A stretch of 43,562 nucleotides of DNA from Ureibacillus sinduriensis BLB-1 = JCM 15800 (GTDB lineage: Bacteria; Bacillota; Bacilli; Bacillales_A; Planococcaceae): the NCBI RefSeq assembly GCF_000772955.1, contig NZ_JPVO01000032.1, positions 1 to 43,562 on the forward strand. Reading direction: 5' to 3'. The position numbers and the translations under genes were made by a program. Of this stretch, positions 18,074 through 27,326 are shown one piece after another (the first letter of the stretch is position 1; every line of letters starts with the position of its first letter). The notes beneath the pieces are model-generated. The model was not told where the DNA came from. It ran no database searches and saw only the letters and a program-made list of their open reading frames with translations.

Positions 18074-18404
18074 CAGACATTCCCCTCAATTCCTGTAAAT
18101 CGTCAGAACCGTTCGTTTTGTATGTTCGATAGGCCAAAACGAGTAGAAATGCTGTTGTAGCAAAGCTAATTACAATGGCTGTTAATATCAACGCCTGTGG
18201 CAAAGCATCGGTAAAAGGTCCTTCTGATTGACTAAGTAGTGGGACAACCCCTTTCTTCAGGCCGCCCATGGTCAAAATAAGTAAATGAACAGCATGTGAC
18301 AATACGGCTGTCCCTAAAATAACGCGGATTAAATTTCGAGAGAGGATTAAATAGGTGCCAACTGTAACAAGAACACCAATTAATATCATGATCAATGATT
18401 CCAT
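18066..18404 (-). CDS. mrpC: Na+/H+ antiporter subunit C
   Basis: 112 aa from ATG 18404 (MESLIMILIG), one base after the mrpB stop, with GAGGATGAG as ribosome site; a longer frame from 18419 is less likely. NuoK-like subunit with three helices and the segments LIRVILGTAVLSHAVHLLIL and DALPQALILTAIVISFATTA that define MrpC. Confidence 0.95.
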   Translation of the reverse strand: MESLIMILIGVLVTVGTYLILSRNLIRVILGTAVLSHAVHLLILTMGGLKKGVVPLLSQSEGPFTDALPQALILTAIVISFATTAFLLVLAYRTYKTNGSDDLQELRGMSDE

Positions 18405-18405
18405 A

Positions 18406-18828
18406 CTACTCATCCTCACTTATACTCAAAATAATCGTTACAAGCGTGCCGATGACGGTTAATGCAACGCCTGCTTCAAAAATGGTAACTGTCGTTAAAT
18501 GTTTCTCGCCTATTACCGGGAAAGTAAAATACGCATCTGTTTGGGATAAAAATGGTGCATCGAAAAAGATGGCTCCTATCGCTGAACCCGTGGCTAAAAG
18601 TACACCCAAGCCTGCTACTTTTTTAAAGTCAAAAGGCATTTTCCTATGAACCGTTTCAAGATCATACGTAATGTAAAGAAGCACAATCCCCGAACCCAGT
18701 ACAAGACCTCCTATAAAACCGCCACCTGGTGCATTATGTCCAGAGAAGAAGAGGTACACTCCGAGGGTCAAAATAATGAAAACTACACCCTTAACGACAG
18801 TTCTTAAGATGACATCATTAATTTTCAA
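18406..18828 (-). CDS. mrpB: Na+/H+ antiporter subunit B
   Basis: 140 aa, four membrane helices, MrpB family with NAPGGGFIGGLVLGSGIVL and the C-terminal IFEAGVALTVIGTLVTIIL. The start is TTG overlapping the mrpA stop (TTGA), with GGGGGATG in front. Alternative starts such as this recur in the operon (mrpA GTG; mrpB, mrpE and mrpG TTG), consistent with translation mostly by coupling. Confidence 0.95.
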   Translation of the reverse strand: MKINDVILRTVVKGVVFIILTLGVYLFFSGHNAPGGGFIGGLVLGSGIVLLYITYDLETVHRKMPFDFKKVAGLGVLLATGSAIGAIFFDAPFLSQTDAYFTFPVIGEKHLTTVTIFEAGVALTVIGTLVTIILSISEDE

Positions 18829-21227
18829 GTGTCCGCATCCCCCTTCTTCGCTGCTTTTAGTTTAATAAGCGTATAAACACCTAAACCGGCGATAAAAAGA
18901 ACAACCACTTCCAGCATCGTATCAAAAGCACGGAAGTCCCCAAGAATCGTATTGACTATATTTTTACCACCAGCAAGCTTATATGAGTCTTCGAAATAAG
19001 TAGATATCGATTCAAACTTCTCATAGTTGATGACTGCCAATCCAATCAGCGTCACTGTAGAGCCTACCAGAATAGAAATAAGCCCATTAGATACTTTTAC
19101 ACGTTTGGAAGACTGCTCCGGCTTTAATTCCGCCAAGTATTTAAAGCAAAGTAAATATAATGCAGTTGTGACAGATTCAACGACAAGCTGTGTAAGGGCT
19201 AGATCTGGTGCCCTGAATATAACAAAAAAGAATGCAATGCCGTAACCTAATACGCCGTTTAATAATACGGCCGTAATTCGAGACTTCGCAAATAGTAGCG
19301 CGAAGCTTGCGAAAATCATGACGAATATCAGAAGTAATTCAAAGTTTTCAACAGGTGCATCCAAGCTCGGGTTCCAGGTGAAAGCCTCCAGAAGCAAAAA
19401 GGTGCCCGCAACAATTACTACAAAGCTGATATATATATAAATAAAGTAATGCATTAGATTACCGTTCATATATCGTTTAGTCATATTTTCAGACATATTC
19501 TCGCTCGAGGAGATGATTCTTTCATACATCGCATTGAGTGTCCAATACTGAGGGAATATGCGGTAAATCTTAATCCAATATTTCATGTAGCGATATAATA
19601 GAAGCCCCAAAACAATAACGCCGATTGTCATATACAACTCTATATTGAATCCATGCCAAGCATGGATATGTGGCGTCATTTCAGCAACCGGGAATGTTGG
19701 ATAGACACTGGCCATGGCAGGTCTCAAAATATACTCTCCCAAAATATTCGGGAAAAAGAAAATTGTAATTACCAATCCGATTAGAACAAATGGGGAGATT
19801 AACATACCAAATGGAGCTTCATGCGGATTCTTTTCCGCTACATCCGGCTTGATCTTGCCAAAGAACGTTTTGCTAACAATAATGACGCAGTAAACAAATG
19901 TTAAAATACTTGCTACCCAAGCAATAATCGGGATAAATATCCCGATGTTCTCGATAGAGAAGATATCCAGTTCCGTAATTGTCACTGCAGCAGCAAAGAA
20001 CATCTCTTTACTTAAGAAACCATTGAAAGGCGGTAACCCGGCCATGGAAAAACAGCCGATTAAGGCAATCGTGAATGTAAATGGCAGAATCGACATTAAC
20101 CCACCAAGACGCCTTATGTCACGTGTTCCTATCTCATGATCGACAATTCCGACCATCATAAATAGTGCACCTTTAAAGGTTGAGTGGTTAATTAGATGGA
20201 AAAGAGCAGCAAATGTTGCTTGCGTATAGATGATAGAGCTTGTTGAGTAGCCTAAATGGACCGCAGCGGAACCCAGTCCCAATAAACTCATGATTAAGCC
20301 GAGTTGGCTAACTGTGGAGAATGCTAAGATCGCTTTTAAATCGTACTGTCGAACTGCATTGAACGATCCCCAAAACAGCGTCATTAACCCGACTCCCGTC
20401 ACCGCCCAAAACCAAACCATCTCTCCGCCAAAAACAGGTGTAAAACGTGCAACTAAATAAATACCAGCCTTCACCATTGTTGCAGAGTGCAGATAGGCAC
20501 TGACGGGTGTTGGAGCTTCCATTGCATCCGGGAGCCAAATATGAAACGGGAACTGGGCGGATTTGGTAAATGCACCTAGTAATATCAAGACAAGGGCCGG
20601 AATAAATAATGCATGTTCACTGATCTGGTTAACATCCGCTATAATTTCTCTAATGCTGAATGTTCCAGACATCGTATAAAGCATCAGGAATCCAACCAGC
20701 ATGGCTACGCCACCCGATACGGTGATTGTCATGGATTTACGGGCACCTGCCCTTGACGCTTTGCGGTGATGCCAAAATGCGATTAAGAGGAAGGACGATA
20801 CACTCGTTAATTCCCAAAATGCATAAAGCACCATTAAATTATCCGAGAATACAACGCCTAACATTGCCCCCATAAAGAGCAATAAATAACAATAGAAATG
20901 ATGAAGTGATTCTTTCATCGATAGATAAAAATTGGAATACAATATCACTAAACTTCCGACACCGGTTATTAATAAGCTAAAGATCAGGCTTAAGCCATCT
21001 ATATACGTCGTGAAATTTATATTGAATGAGGGGATCCACTCAAAAGTATGGGAAACGGTTTTCCCATTTGCTATATGAGGGATATATGTAGTCAGAATAA
21101 GGAATAAACTAACGGGAACTACGAGAACGACCCAACCTATAAAACTTCTTTGCAGTCGCCTATAAAACAAGGGAATCAGTGCTGCCATAATAAACGGAGT
21201 TAGTATGATGGCAATTTCAATTGTCAC
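18825..21227 (-). CDS. mrpA: Na+/H+ antiporter subunit A
   Basis: Largest Mrp subunit, 800 aa, the length typical for MrpA. A NuoL-like core occupies about residues 1-500, with DNLMVLYAFWELTSVSSFLLIAFW (membrane Glu), KSAQFPFHIWLPDAMEAPTPVSAYLHSATMVKAG and LPPFNGFLSKEMFFAA; a C-terminal part homologous to MrpB-type domains follows, ending with helices near 750-790. It starts with GTG behind AGGAGG. First gene of the seven-gene unit, which carries no extra genes between subunits. The complex exports Na+ in exchange for protons and supports alkaline pH homeostasis. Confidence 0.97.
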   Translation of the reverse strand: MTIEIAIILTPFIMAALIPLFYRRLQRSFIGWVVLVVPVSLFLILTTYIPHIANGKTVSHTFEWIPSFNINFTTYIDGLSLIFSLLITGVGSLVILYSNFYLSMKESLHHFYCYLLLFMGAMLGVVFSDNLMVLYAFWELTSVSSFLLIAFWHHRKASRAGARKSMTITVSGGVAMLVGFLMLYTMSGTFSIREIIADVNQISEHALFIPALVLILLGAFTKSAQFPFHIWLPDAMEAPTPVSAYLHSATMVKAGIYLVARFTPVFGGEMVWFWAVTGVGLMTLFWGSFNAVRQYDLKAILAFSTVSQLGLIMSLLGLGSAAVHLGYSTSSIIYTQATFAALFHLINHSTFKGALFMMVGIVDHEIGTRDIRRLGGLMSILPFTFTIALIGCFSMAGLPPFNGFLSKEMFFAAAVTITELDIFSIENIGIFIPIIAWVASILTFVYCVIIVSKTFFGKIKPDVAEKNPHEAPFGMLISPFVLIGLVITIFFFPNILGEYILRPAMASVYPTFPVAEMTPHIHAWHGFNIELYMTIGVIVLGLLLYRYMKYWIKIYRIFPQYWTLNAMYERIISSSENMSENMTKRYMNGNLMHYFIYIYISFVVIVAGTFLLLEAFTWNPSLDAPVENFELLLIFVMIFASFALLFAKSRITAVLLNGVLGYGIAFFFVIFRAPDLALTQLVVESVTTALYLLCFKYLAELKPEQSSKRVKVSNGLISILVGSTVTLIGLAVINYEKFESISTYFEDSYKLAGGKNIVNTILGDFRAFDTMLEVVVLFIAGLGVYTLIKLKAAKKGDADT

Positions 21228-21542
21228 AAGCTAATACCTCCTAAATTTGTAACATAGCTCGAATTTAACGAATTCGCTCTATCCTCTTGACTTGCAAAAT
21301 TACTCACTTCATAATAATGTGTCATAAAGAAGTTAAATTCCAAAGTCTTAACTATTTTACAAATATGTCAATTTTAATGTACTTTTCGCAAAAAGTATTA
21401 AATATTACAATAGTAAGTATACATTAGGAACGGATGAGATGCACTCAATTCGCATTTACTTTTGCTTATTTATACAGTCTTTTGCTTAAAGATAAATAGT
21501 ATATTTTAATAACAAACTTATATTAAGAGGAGCAAACTATCA
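21228..21542. promoter_or_regulatory. Divergent control region between mrpA and the stress-protein gene
   Basis: 315 bp. On the minus strand TTGACA (+ strand 21366-21371) is a possible mrp -35, but no good -10 lies 16-18 bp away. A small inverted repeat, CGAATT/AATTCG at 21260-21276, falls in the mrpA leader. On the plus strand AGAGGAGCAA precedes the next gene. I recognise no known operator. Confidence 0.3.
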
Positions 21543-22220
21543 ATGAAGCATGTGAAGAGAATGGATGAAAGTATTTTAGTTTGTGTTTATTACGGACTTA
21601 ATGGCGAGCGTCTTATTCGTAGAGGGCATAAACTTGCGACGTTACTAGATTGTCCGCTTTATATATTAACCGTTGACGCTAAGCCGCTTGATGCTTTTGA
21701 TGCTGAAAAGTCAGGCTATATTGAAAGATGGTCCGAACTATCTAGAGAATTAGAGGTAGAAGAATTTATCATTCGGGATAACGAAAAACACCCAATTCAA
21801 AAAGTAGTTGCAGAGATTGCGCGTGAAAAAAATATCACCCAAATAATTGTTGGACAAAGTGCTCAAAGCAGGTGGGAAGAGATTACAAAGGGTTCATTTT
21901 TGAATGTTTTACTTAAAGAAGTCCCTTTTGCCGATTTCCACATTGTTGCCGTGAAGCGTCCCGTTGATGAGGAACATGAAACATTTGAAAAAGGTGTACG
22001 TGCATATGTCGTCCAGGATCTAGATAACTATAAAATCGTATTCACATGCCCAAAATCAGTATCCATCGAAGGAATCTTCTTTAAAGAACTTGGAACAGAC
22101 TTTGACAATGGTATTTTTAAGTTCTCCCATCAAAATAAAATGAACGAAGTCAGGATAAAAGAAGGCCTAGTCACGAATCCGCACCTCATACATTCGATCT
22201 ACGGCGTTTCAAACATCTAA
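21543..22220 (+). CDS. Universal stress protein (UspA)-type, KdpD-like domain
   Basis: 225 aa, soluble. The first about 140 residues fit a Usp domain of the sort found in the KdpD sensor: ESILVCVYYGLNGERLIRRGHKLATLL at the start, and the nucleotide-loop region ITQIIVGQSAQSRWEEITKGSFLNVLL, with G-(2x)-G-like glycine spacing only partly kept. The remaining 80 residues match nothing I know. There is no histidine-kinase part. It is divergent from the mrp operon, so a role in sensing cations or envelope stress is possible but inferred only from position. Confidence 0.65.
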   Translation: MKHVKRMDESILVCVYYGLNGERLIRRGHKLATLLDCPLYILTVDAKPLDAFDAEKSGYIERWSELSRELEVEEFIIRDNEKHPIQKVVAEIAREKNITQIIVGQSAQSRWEEITKGSFLNVLLKEVPFADFHIVAVKRPVDEEHETFEKGVRAYVVQDLDNYKIVFTCPKSVSIEGIFFKELGTDFDNGIFKFSHQNKMNEVRIKEGLVTNPHLIHSIYGVSNI

Positions 22221-22234
22221 ATAAAATTTCACAG

Positions 22235-22287
22235 AACTGCACCCCAAAGGCTAGAAGGAATTCTAACCCTTGAGGTACAGTTTTTTT
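22235..22287 (+). terminator. Rho-independent terminator
   Basis: A long imperfect stem, AACTG...CAGTT outer and TAGAA/TTCTA inner, followed by seven T. It ends the stress-protein gene. Confidence 0.8.
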
Positions 22288-22362
22288 ATTTCCACATCCG
22301 TCAATCTGCATACAGTACCTTCCTTCCGCCCATGATAGAACTATAGCGAAAGGAGAATTATC

Positions 22363-23067
22363 ATGGACGGTTTTAGTAACATTCATGTCGGGGAGACACT
22401 CTTAAGGTCAATACTCTCCTTCTTTACGATACTGGTTTTGGCTCGCATTATAGGAAAAAAACAACTTAGCCAATTAACCTTTTTCCATTATATTACCGGG
22501 ATTACAATCGGGTCCATTGCGGCTGAAGTTTCTACCCAGCATGACACCGACTATTGGGATGGTTTTTTGGCACTGATTTGTTGGACTCTCCTTACTCTTT
22601 TAATTAGTTTTCTAACCTTGAATTTTTCAAAGATCCGAATACTCATTGATGATCGGCCGACGATATTAATTCAAAATGGAACAATTTTAAAAAAAGGCAT
22701 GAAGAAGGCACGTATCCATACAGATGAGCTCGGAATGTTATTGAGGGAACAGGGTATTTTTTCCTTCAACGAAGTCCATTACGCAATTTTTGAAACAAAT
22801 GGAGAACTTAGCATATTAAAGAAGCCTTCCTTCGCAAATGCAACAAAACCGGATGTCGGTGCAGACCTCTCCCTCCCATGCCATTTACCTACAGAGATTA
22901 TCAGAAGTGGAAAAATAGTAAGAAAAAATTTAAAGGAACTCAATCTTTCTGAAAAATGGGTCATGGATAATTTAAAAACTAAAAATGTCGATATTAAAGA
23001 CGTATACATCGCCCAGGTGCTTCAAGATAACTCACTGTACATTAGCTTAAACAGTCAAGACAACTAA
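22363..23067 (+). CDS. DUF421 membrane protein (YetF/YrbG family)
   Basis: 234 aa. Three membrane helices in the first 85 residues, with the family-typical VLARIIGKKQLSQLTFFHYITGITIGSIAAE, then a cytoplasmic domain with KIRILIDDRPTILIQNG, and LGMLLREQGIFSFNEVHYAIFETNGELSILKK. YetF-type proteins of Bacillus are spore or cell membrane proteins of unsettled function. AAAGGAG lies six bases before the ATG. Single-gene unit bounded by terminators. Confidence 0.92.
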   Translation: MDGFSNIHVGETLLRSILSFFTILVLARIIGKKQLSQLTFFHYITGITIGSIAAEVSTQHDTDYWDGFLALICWTLLTLLISFLTLNFSKIRILIDDRPTILIQNGTILKKGMKKARIHTDELGMLLREQGIFSFNEVHYAIFETNGELSILKKPSFANATKPDVGADLSLPCHLPTEIIRSGKIVRKNLKELNLSEKWVMDNLKTKNVDIKDVYIAQVLQDNSLYISLNSQDN

Positions 23068-23081
23068 TCCCCCAACTAAAA

Positions 23082-23110
23082 AAACCGGCAGCATCAAGTG
23101 CTGTCGGTTT
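23082..23110. terminator. Bidirectional terminator
   Basis: AAACCGGCAGCA (23082-23093) pairs with TGCTGTCGGTTT (23099-23110) with one wobble and a 5-base loop; A- and T-runs on both sides serve the two convergent genes. Confidence 0.85.
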
Positions 23111-23115
23111 TACTA

Positions 23116-24060
23116 TTAAAGCCATTCTTTTATTTCATCATAATGCGGCAAGGCAGTTAATGCACCAGCTTTTGTTGCAGCAAATGCTCCCAATCGGTTT
23201 CCGAAGCTTACACATTTCACTAATTCTTCATTGGTTGTCGGTAATCCGTTGAAGTGGACAAAGCGCAGCACACCGGCCATAAACGCATCCCCCGCTCCAG
23301 TTGTGTCAACTGCTTCTACCTTTTGAGTCGGGACGTGGATGGTTTCACCATTCAACACTGCATAAGCACCATCCGCTCCCACCGTGATTAGCACAATTGG
23401 AACCAGATACTGATTTAATATCTCGATTCCTTCTTGAATGCTATTAGTTTGTGTTAGGAAAAACAGCTCTTCGTCAGTTAATTTTAATATATGTGCATCT
23501 TCGAAAAAAGAGGTGATTGTTTCACGGCAGATATCTTCGCTGCTCCAGCGCAGAGGACGGATATTGGCATCAATTGCAATGACTACCCCTTTATCCTTGG
23601 CCATTTCCACAGCTCTTCTTGTAGTTGCAAGTGCTGTTGGATGAAACATTGTTCCGGAACACACATTAAATACAGAAGCTTTTTTAAACGCTCCTTCATT
23701 TAGCTGCTCTGGCTCAACTTGCAAATCTGGCGCCTCATCAACGTAATCTTTGAAAATGCGCTCACATTCTTCAGTTAGATGAACATATACGCCACTGACA
23801 CGTTTTTCGGGTGTAATAATGGCGAAATCCATATTTACGCCTTCAGTTTTAAGTTCATTTCGTACAAATTGTGAAATTTCATCATCACCAGTTATTGTGA
23901 TCAGGGATGATGGAGCACCGATTCTACTAATTCCTGCTGCTACATTTACTGTTGCACCACCAAGAAATGTTGTAAATGATGTATTTGTTCTATCATTAGC
24001 TATATAATCAACAAAAGCGTCACCGTATACTAATACGAAATCTTTATTATACTCACTCAT
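23116..24060 (-). CDS. PfkB-family sugar kinase, fructokinase-like
   Basis: 314 aa, ribokinase fold. The N-terminal signature FLGGATVNVAAGISRIG and the C-terminal DTTGAGDAFMAGVLRF with catalytic base Asp258 are both intact. It phosphorylates a sugar or sugar acid with ATP; by overall pattern it is nearest to fructokinases (ScrK/YdjE-like), though the true substrate is not determinable here. There is no sugar transporter or hydrolase beside it. It shares the bidirectional terminator at 23082-23110 with the DUF421 gene. Confidence 0.88.
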   Translation of the reverse strand: MSEYNKDFVLVYGDAFVDYIANDRTNTSFTTFLGGATVNVAAGISRIGAPSSLITITGDDEISQFVRNELKTEGVNMDFAIITPEKRVSGVYVHLTEECERIFKDYVDEAPDLQVEPEQLNEGAFKKASVFNVCSGTMFHPTALATTRRAVEMAKDKGVVIAIDANIRPLRWSSEDICRETITSFFEDAHILKLTDEELFFLTQTNSIQEGIEILNQYLVPIVLITVGADGAYAVLNGETIHVPTQKVEAVDTTGAGDAFMAGVLRFVHFNGLPTTNEELVKCVSFGNRLGAFAATKAGALTALPHYDEIKEWL

Positions 24061-24205
24061 GAGTTGTTAGGCCTCCGAATTTTTACTTAACTCAGCGTAA
24101 CACAAAATTTATGTAATCTTAAAATTTAAAACTATTCAGACAGGTGAAAAGGACATATCTTCCTTCAAGAATTTGTTATAATTTTTATGAAAGGAAAGAT
24201 GACTC

Positions 24206-24778
24206 ATGACATTTTACATAAGAAAAGCTATATTAGAGGATGGTCCTCAAACCGCCCCTTTAATTTACGAAGCTATTGGGGATATTGCAAACCGTCTGAC
24301 AGGTGAAACTGAAATTACCCAAATAATATCCGCTCTTGAGGTGCTCTTTGGAAGAACAGACAATCGGCATTCTTACTTAAATACTTATGTTGCAGAAAAT
24401 GAAGGATCAAAGGAGATCTTAGGTATACTAGTTTCGTATAGCGGACAAGTTGGTTCAGAGCTGGATGTCAAATTGCAGCGATGGCTTGAACAAAAAAATG
24501 GACCTATCACTATGATTGATGCGGAAGCACATCCTGACGAATACTATGTAGATACGGTATGTGTAGCCGGTCATGCACGCGGATTAGGCATAGGTACAGC
24601 ACTTTTGCAATATGCAGAGCAAGTCGCACTACTGGAAGGGTATTCAAAAATCGCTTTAAATGTTGAGGCAAAAAAGGTGAAGGCCCAAAAATTATATGAA
24701 CGACTGGGCTATGTTGTTACAGAGCCCTGGACAATTATCAACGAACCATTTTTTCATATGGTCAAAACAATTAATTAG
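24206..24778 (+). CDS. GNAT N-acetyltransferase
   Basis: 190 aa, single GNAT domain. The acetyl-CoA loop is VCVAGHARGLGIGTALL, preceded by the beta-strand EYYVDTV; the C-terminal NVEAKKVKAQKLYERLGY is also typical. The target is unknown. GAAAGG precedes the ATG. An EamA exporter gene starts 18 bases after it, so the two are probably cotranscribed; pairing of an acetyltransferase with an exporter can indicate small-molecule detoxification, which is inference. Confidence 0.88.
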   Translation: MTFYIRKAILEDGPQTAPLIYEAIGDIANRLTGETEITQIISALEVLFGRTDNRHSYLNTYVAENEGSKEILGILVSYSGQVGSELDVKLQRWLEQKNGPITMIDAEAHPDEYYVDTVCVAGHARGLGIGTALLQYAEQVALLEGYSKIALNVEAKKVKAQKLYERLGYVVTEPWTIINEPFFHMVKTIN

Positions 24779-24796
24779 AAATGCAGGTAATACATC

Positions 24797-25690
24797 ATGA
24801 AATTACAACTTTTATATCCATTGCTAATCGTTATCGCATCGAGCAGTTATGGCTTATTATCAACCATCATTAAAGTAGCGATGGGGCACGGATTCACATC
24901 TAACGAGGCTGTATCCAGCCAATATATTATTGGATTTATATTGGCATTGGTTTTATTTCTTTTCACACAAAGAAAATTACCAAAAATAAATAAATCCGGA
25001 ATCATCACAATCGTATCGGCGGGTGCCATTACCGCTACTACCGGGATGGTTTATGGATTAGCCTTAAATTATGTAACCGCATCACTTGGTGTCGTATTAT
25101 TTTTCCAATTTACTTGGATAGGATTACTGATTGACTGTATCATCCATAAACGATTACCCAACCGTTATGAGGCGCTTTCACTTGTCTTCTTACTTGGTGG
25201 GACAATTCTGGCTGCCGGTGTACTGGATACAGATCTTTCAACAATACCATGGCAAGGCTGGGTCTATGGGTTACTGGCAGCTACAAGCTTTGCCATATTT
25301 ATTCAAATTAACTCTAGACAAATTGAAGGAATGCCGACCGTCACACGTACTTTCCTGATGTCGCTTGTGGCGTTGATCATGATTTCCATTTTCTTATCAC
25401 CCGAGATTATTTGGAATGGCACATTATTTAAGACAAACTTGTGGATTTTCGGAATAATATTGGGGATTTTCGGCATTATCTTGCCGATTTTACTGCTCTC
25501 TATTGCCGTACCGAAAGTAGGAGGAGCGCTATCTTCTATTTTAAGTGCCATGGAATTGCCTGTAGCAATTATTGCATCCGTCATAATATTACACGAAACT
25601 CTTACAATGTTGCAGTTGCTTGGAATTGTACTAGTGCTTGTCGGAATGGTACTGCCTACTGTCCTAGCCCAAAGAAAAAATGCCGCCTAA
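24797..25690 (+). CDS. EamA/DMT-family transporter
   Basis: 297 aa, ten membrane helices in two EamA halves: residues about 5-135 (including LNYVTASLGVVLFFQFTWIGLLIDCI) and about 150-292 (LPILLLSIAVPKVGGALSSILSAMELPVAIIASVIILHE). Such proteins export amino acids or other metabolites. The ribosome site is weak (CAGGTAA), consistent with coupling to the preceding GNAT gene. Confidence 0.92.
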   Translation: MKLQLLYPLLIVIASSSYGLLSTIIKVAMGHGFTSNEAVSSQYIIGFILALVLFLFTQRKLPKINKSGIITIVSAGAITATTGMVYGLALNYVTASLGVVLFFQFTWIGLLIDCIIHKRLPNRYEALSLVFLLGGTILAAGVLDTDLSTIPWQGWVYGLLAATSFAIFIQINSRQIEGMPTVTRTFLMSLVALIMISIFLSPEIIWNGTLFKTNLWIFGIILGIFGIILPILLLSIAVPKVGGALSSILSAMELPVAIIASVIILHETLTMLQLLGIVLVLVGMVLPTVLAQRKNAA

Positions 25691-25715
25691 CATTTAATAG
25701 TAGTAGATAATTATT

Positions 25716-25752
25716 AAGGTCGATTGAGCTTTCGAGTTGAAATCGGCCTTTT
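25716..25752 (+). terminator. Rho-independent terminator
   Basis: AAGGTCGATT (25716-25725) pairs with AATCGGCCTT (25741-25750) with one wobble, then T residues. It ends the GNAT-EamA unit. Confidence 0.7.
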
Positions 25753-25808
25753 ACTACTATTAGGACTGATCAGTTAGAAATACATGTTTTGTCGAAAGGC
25801 GTGTTTTT

Positions 25809-27326
25809 ATGTTCCAGGATTATAAGAGTCGGATAAATGCGCACGAAGGAGAGCATTTCCCTTCCAATACTTACCGTCAAATCGTGCTCCAACCTGCCTT
25901 TGAAGAAGCAAAAAGGAATTTTTTAATATCAATGGTGCATACACACATTGCCCATTTATTCATGCTTGAAGAACAAAAGCTGGTGTCGGAAAAAGAAGCC
26001 AAGCAAATTGGTAAAGCGATTGCAGAGATAGACTTGAATACCTATGCACAATCCGAGTATGATCCTCAATTTGAAGACTTGTTTTTCCGTATTGAGCATC
26101 AACTAATTGAATTGGCTGGGGATATTGCTGGTAATCTTCATATTGGGCGAAGCCGAAACGATATGGGGATTGCGATTTATCGAATGACACTGCGAAAAAA
26201 ACTATTAGCCTTAATGGACGAATTACTGCACCTGCGATCCTCGCTTATCATCTTTGCAAAACAACATACCGATACCATCATGATAGGGTATACCCACACA
26301 CAACAAGCACAACCCACAACCTTCGCCCATTACTTAAAAGCAGTCATCGATCAATTAACAAGGGATTTTAAAAGAATGCAAGCTGCTTTTGATACCATTA
26401 ACCAAAGCAGTATGGGAGCGGCAGCTTTAACAACGACTGGATTTAACATTGACCGTGAACGGATGAAGGACCTTCTTGCATTTGATGCTATTATTGAAAA
26501 TGCTTGGGATGCTGTTGCTGGTGCCGATTACATTGCAGAGGCAGCCAGTGCCATACAACTTGCAGCACTTAATCTTGGCCGTACATCGCAGGACTTCCTT
26601 CAGTGGGCTACGCAAGAATTCAATGCTTTCAGTCTGGCTAACCCGTATGTTCAAGTTAGTTCCATCATGCCGCAAAAGCGAAACCCGGTATCCATCGAGC
26701 ATACACGTGCTCTACTATCTTCGGTTGTAGGTGATGCCCAAACCGTCTTGCAAATGATTCATAATACGCCCTTCGGTGATATAGTCGATACAGAAGATGA
26801 TCTGCAGCCTTATTTATGGCGTGCAATGGACAAATTGCGCGGAATTTATAAACTATTTGGAAGTTTAGTGGTCACAATGGAAGTGAATAAAGAACTGCTT
26901 TTAAAACGTGCTAAAAACAGCTTTGCAAATGTAACAGAGCTTGCCGACTCCCTAGTACGTTCAGAGAGGATTTCCTTTAGACAGTCTCATTGCATTGTGA
27001 GTAGCTGTATCCAAACACTTCTTGCTGAAAAAAAGGAATCCATTGAAAACCTTACTTGGGAACTAGTAAATGAAAAGTCCATTGAAGTAACGGGAAAACC
27101 CCTAAAAATTTCAAAACAACTTTTTTATAATGCTTTAAAGCCTGATTTTTTCATCAAGGTAAGATCACTGTATGGTGGACCCGCACCTGAAACCATGCAT
27201 AAGTCTCTTTTGCAATCTGAACAAGCAACCACGTCAATGTCGCAATGGATTAAAGAGAAGCACGATAAAATCAATAACAGCGAAAATCAGCTTTATGAAT
27301 ATCTTGAAGGATGGACCAAAGAATGA
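25809..27326 (+). CDS. ArgH-like lyase of the fumarase/aspartase superfamily
   Basis: 505 aa. Superfamily landmarks are present: HIGRSRNDM at 111-119, YTHTQQAQPTTFAHY from 161, and the signature loop SSIMPQKRNP at 284-293, with Ser284 or Ser285 as likely catalytic base. It differs from authentic argininosuccinate lyase where ArgH has an AGTxFPIDR-type stretch; here it reads AALTTTGFNIDR. No argG is near. It probably cleaves an N-substituted aspartate or related fumarate adduct, but the substrate may not be argininosuccinate. Overlaps the next gene by ATGA, so the two act together or are at least co-expressed. Confidence 0.8.
   Translation: MFQDYKSRINAHEGEHFPSNTYRQIVLQPAFEEAKRNFLISMVHTHIAHLFMLEEQKLVSEKEAKQIGKAIAEIDLNTYAQSEYDPQFEDLFFRIEHQLIELAGDIAGNLHIGRSRNDMGIAIYRMTLRKKLLALMDELLHLRSSLIIFAKQHTDTIMIGYTHTQQAQPTTFAHYLKAVIDQLTRDFKRMQAAFDTINQSSMGAAALTTTGFNIDRERMKDLLAFDAIIENAWDAVAGADYIAEAASAIQLAALNLGRTSQDFLQWATQEFNAFSLANPYVQVSSIMPQKRNPVSIEHTRALLSSVVGDAQTVLQMIHNTPFGDIVDTEDDLQPYLWRAMDKLRGIYKLFGSLVVTMEVNKELLLKRAKNSFANVTELADSLVRSERISFRQSHCIVSSCIQTLLAEKKESIENLTWELVNEKSIEVTGKPLKISKQLFYNALKPDFFIKVRSLYGGPAPETMHKSLLQSEQATTSMSQWIKEKHDKINNSENQLYEYLEGWTKE

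Noticed and set aside
20308..20538. Minus-strand 76-codon ORF inside mrpA
   Set aside because: It lies in another frame within a well-conserved mrpA coding region and has no homology-like features.
25809..27326. Plain argininosuccinate lyase argH
   Set aside because: The superfamily is clear, but the altered signature segment, the missing argG and the kinase partner make the specific name unsafe.
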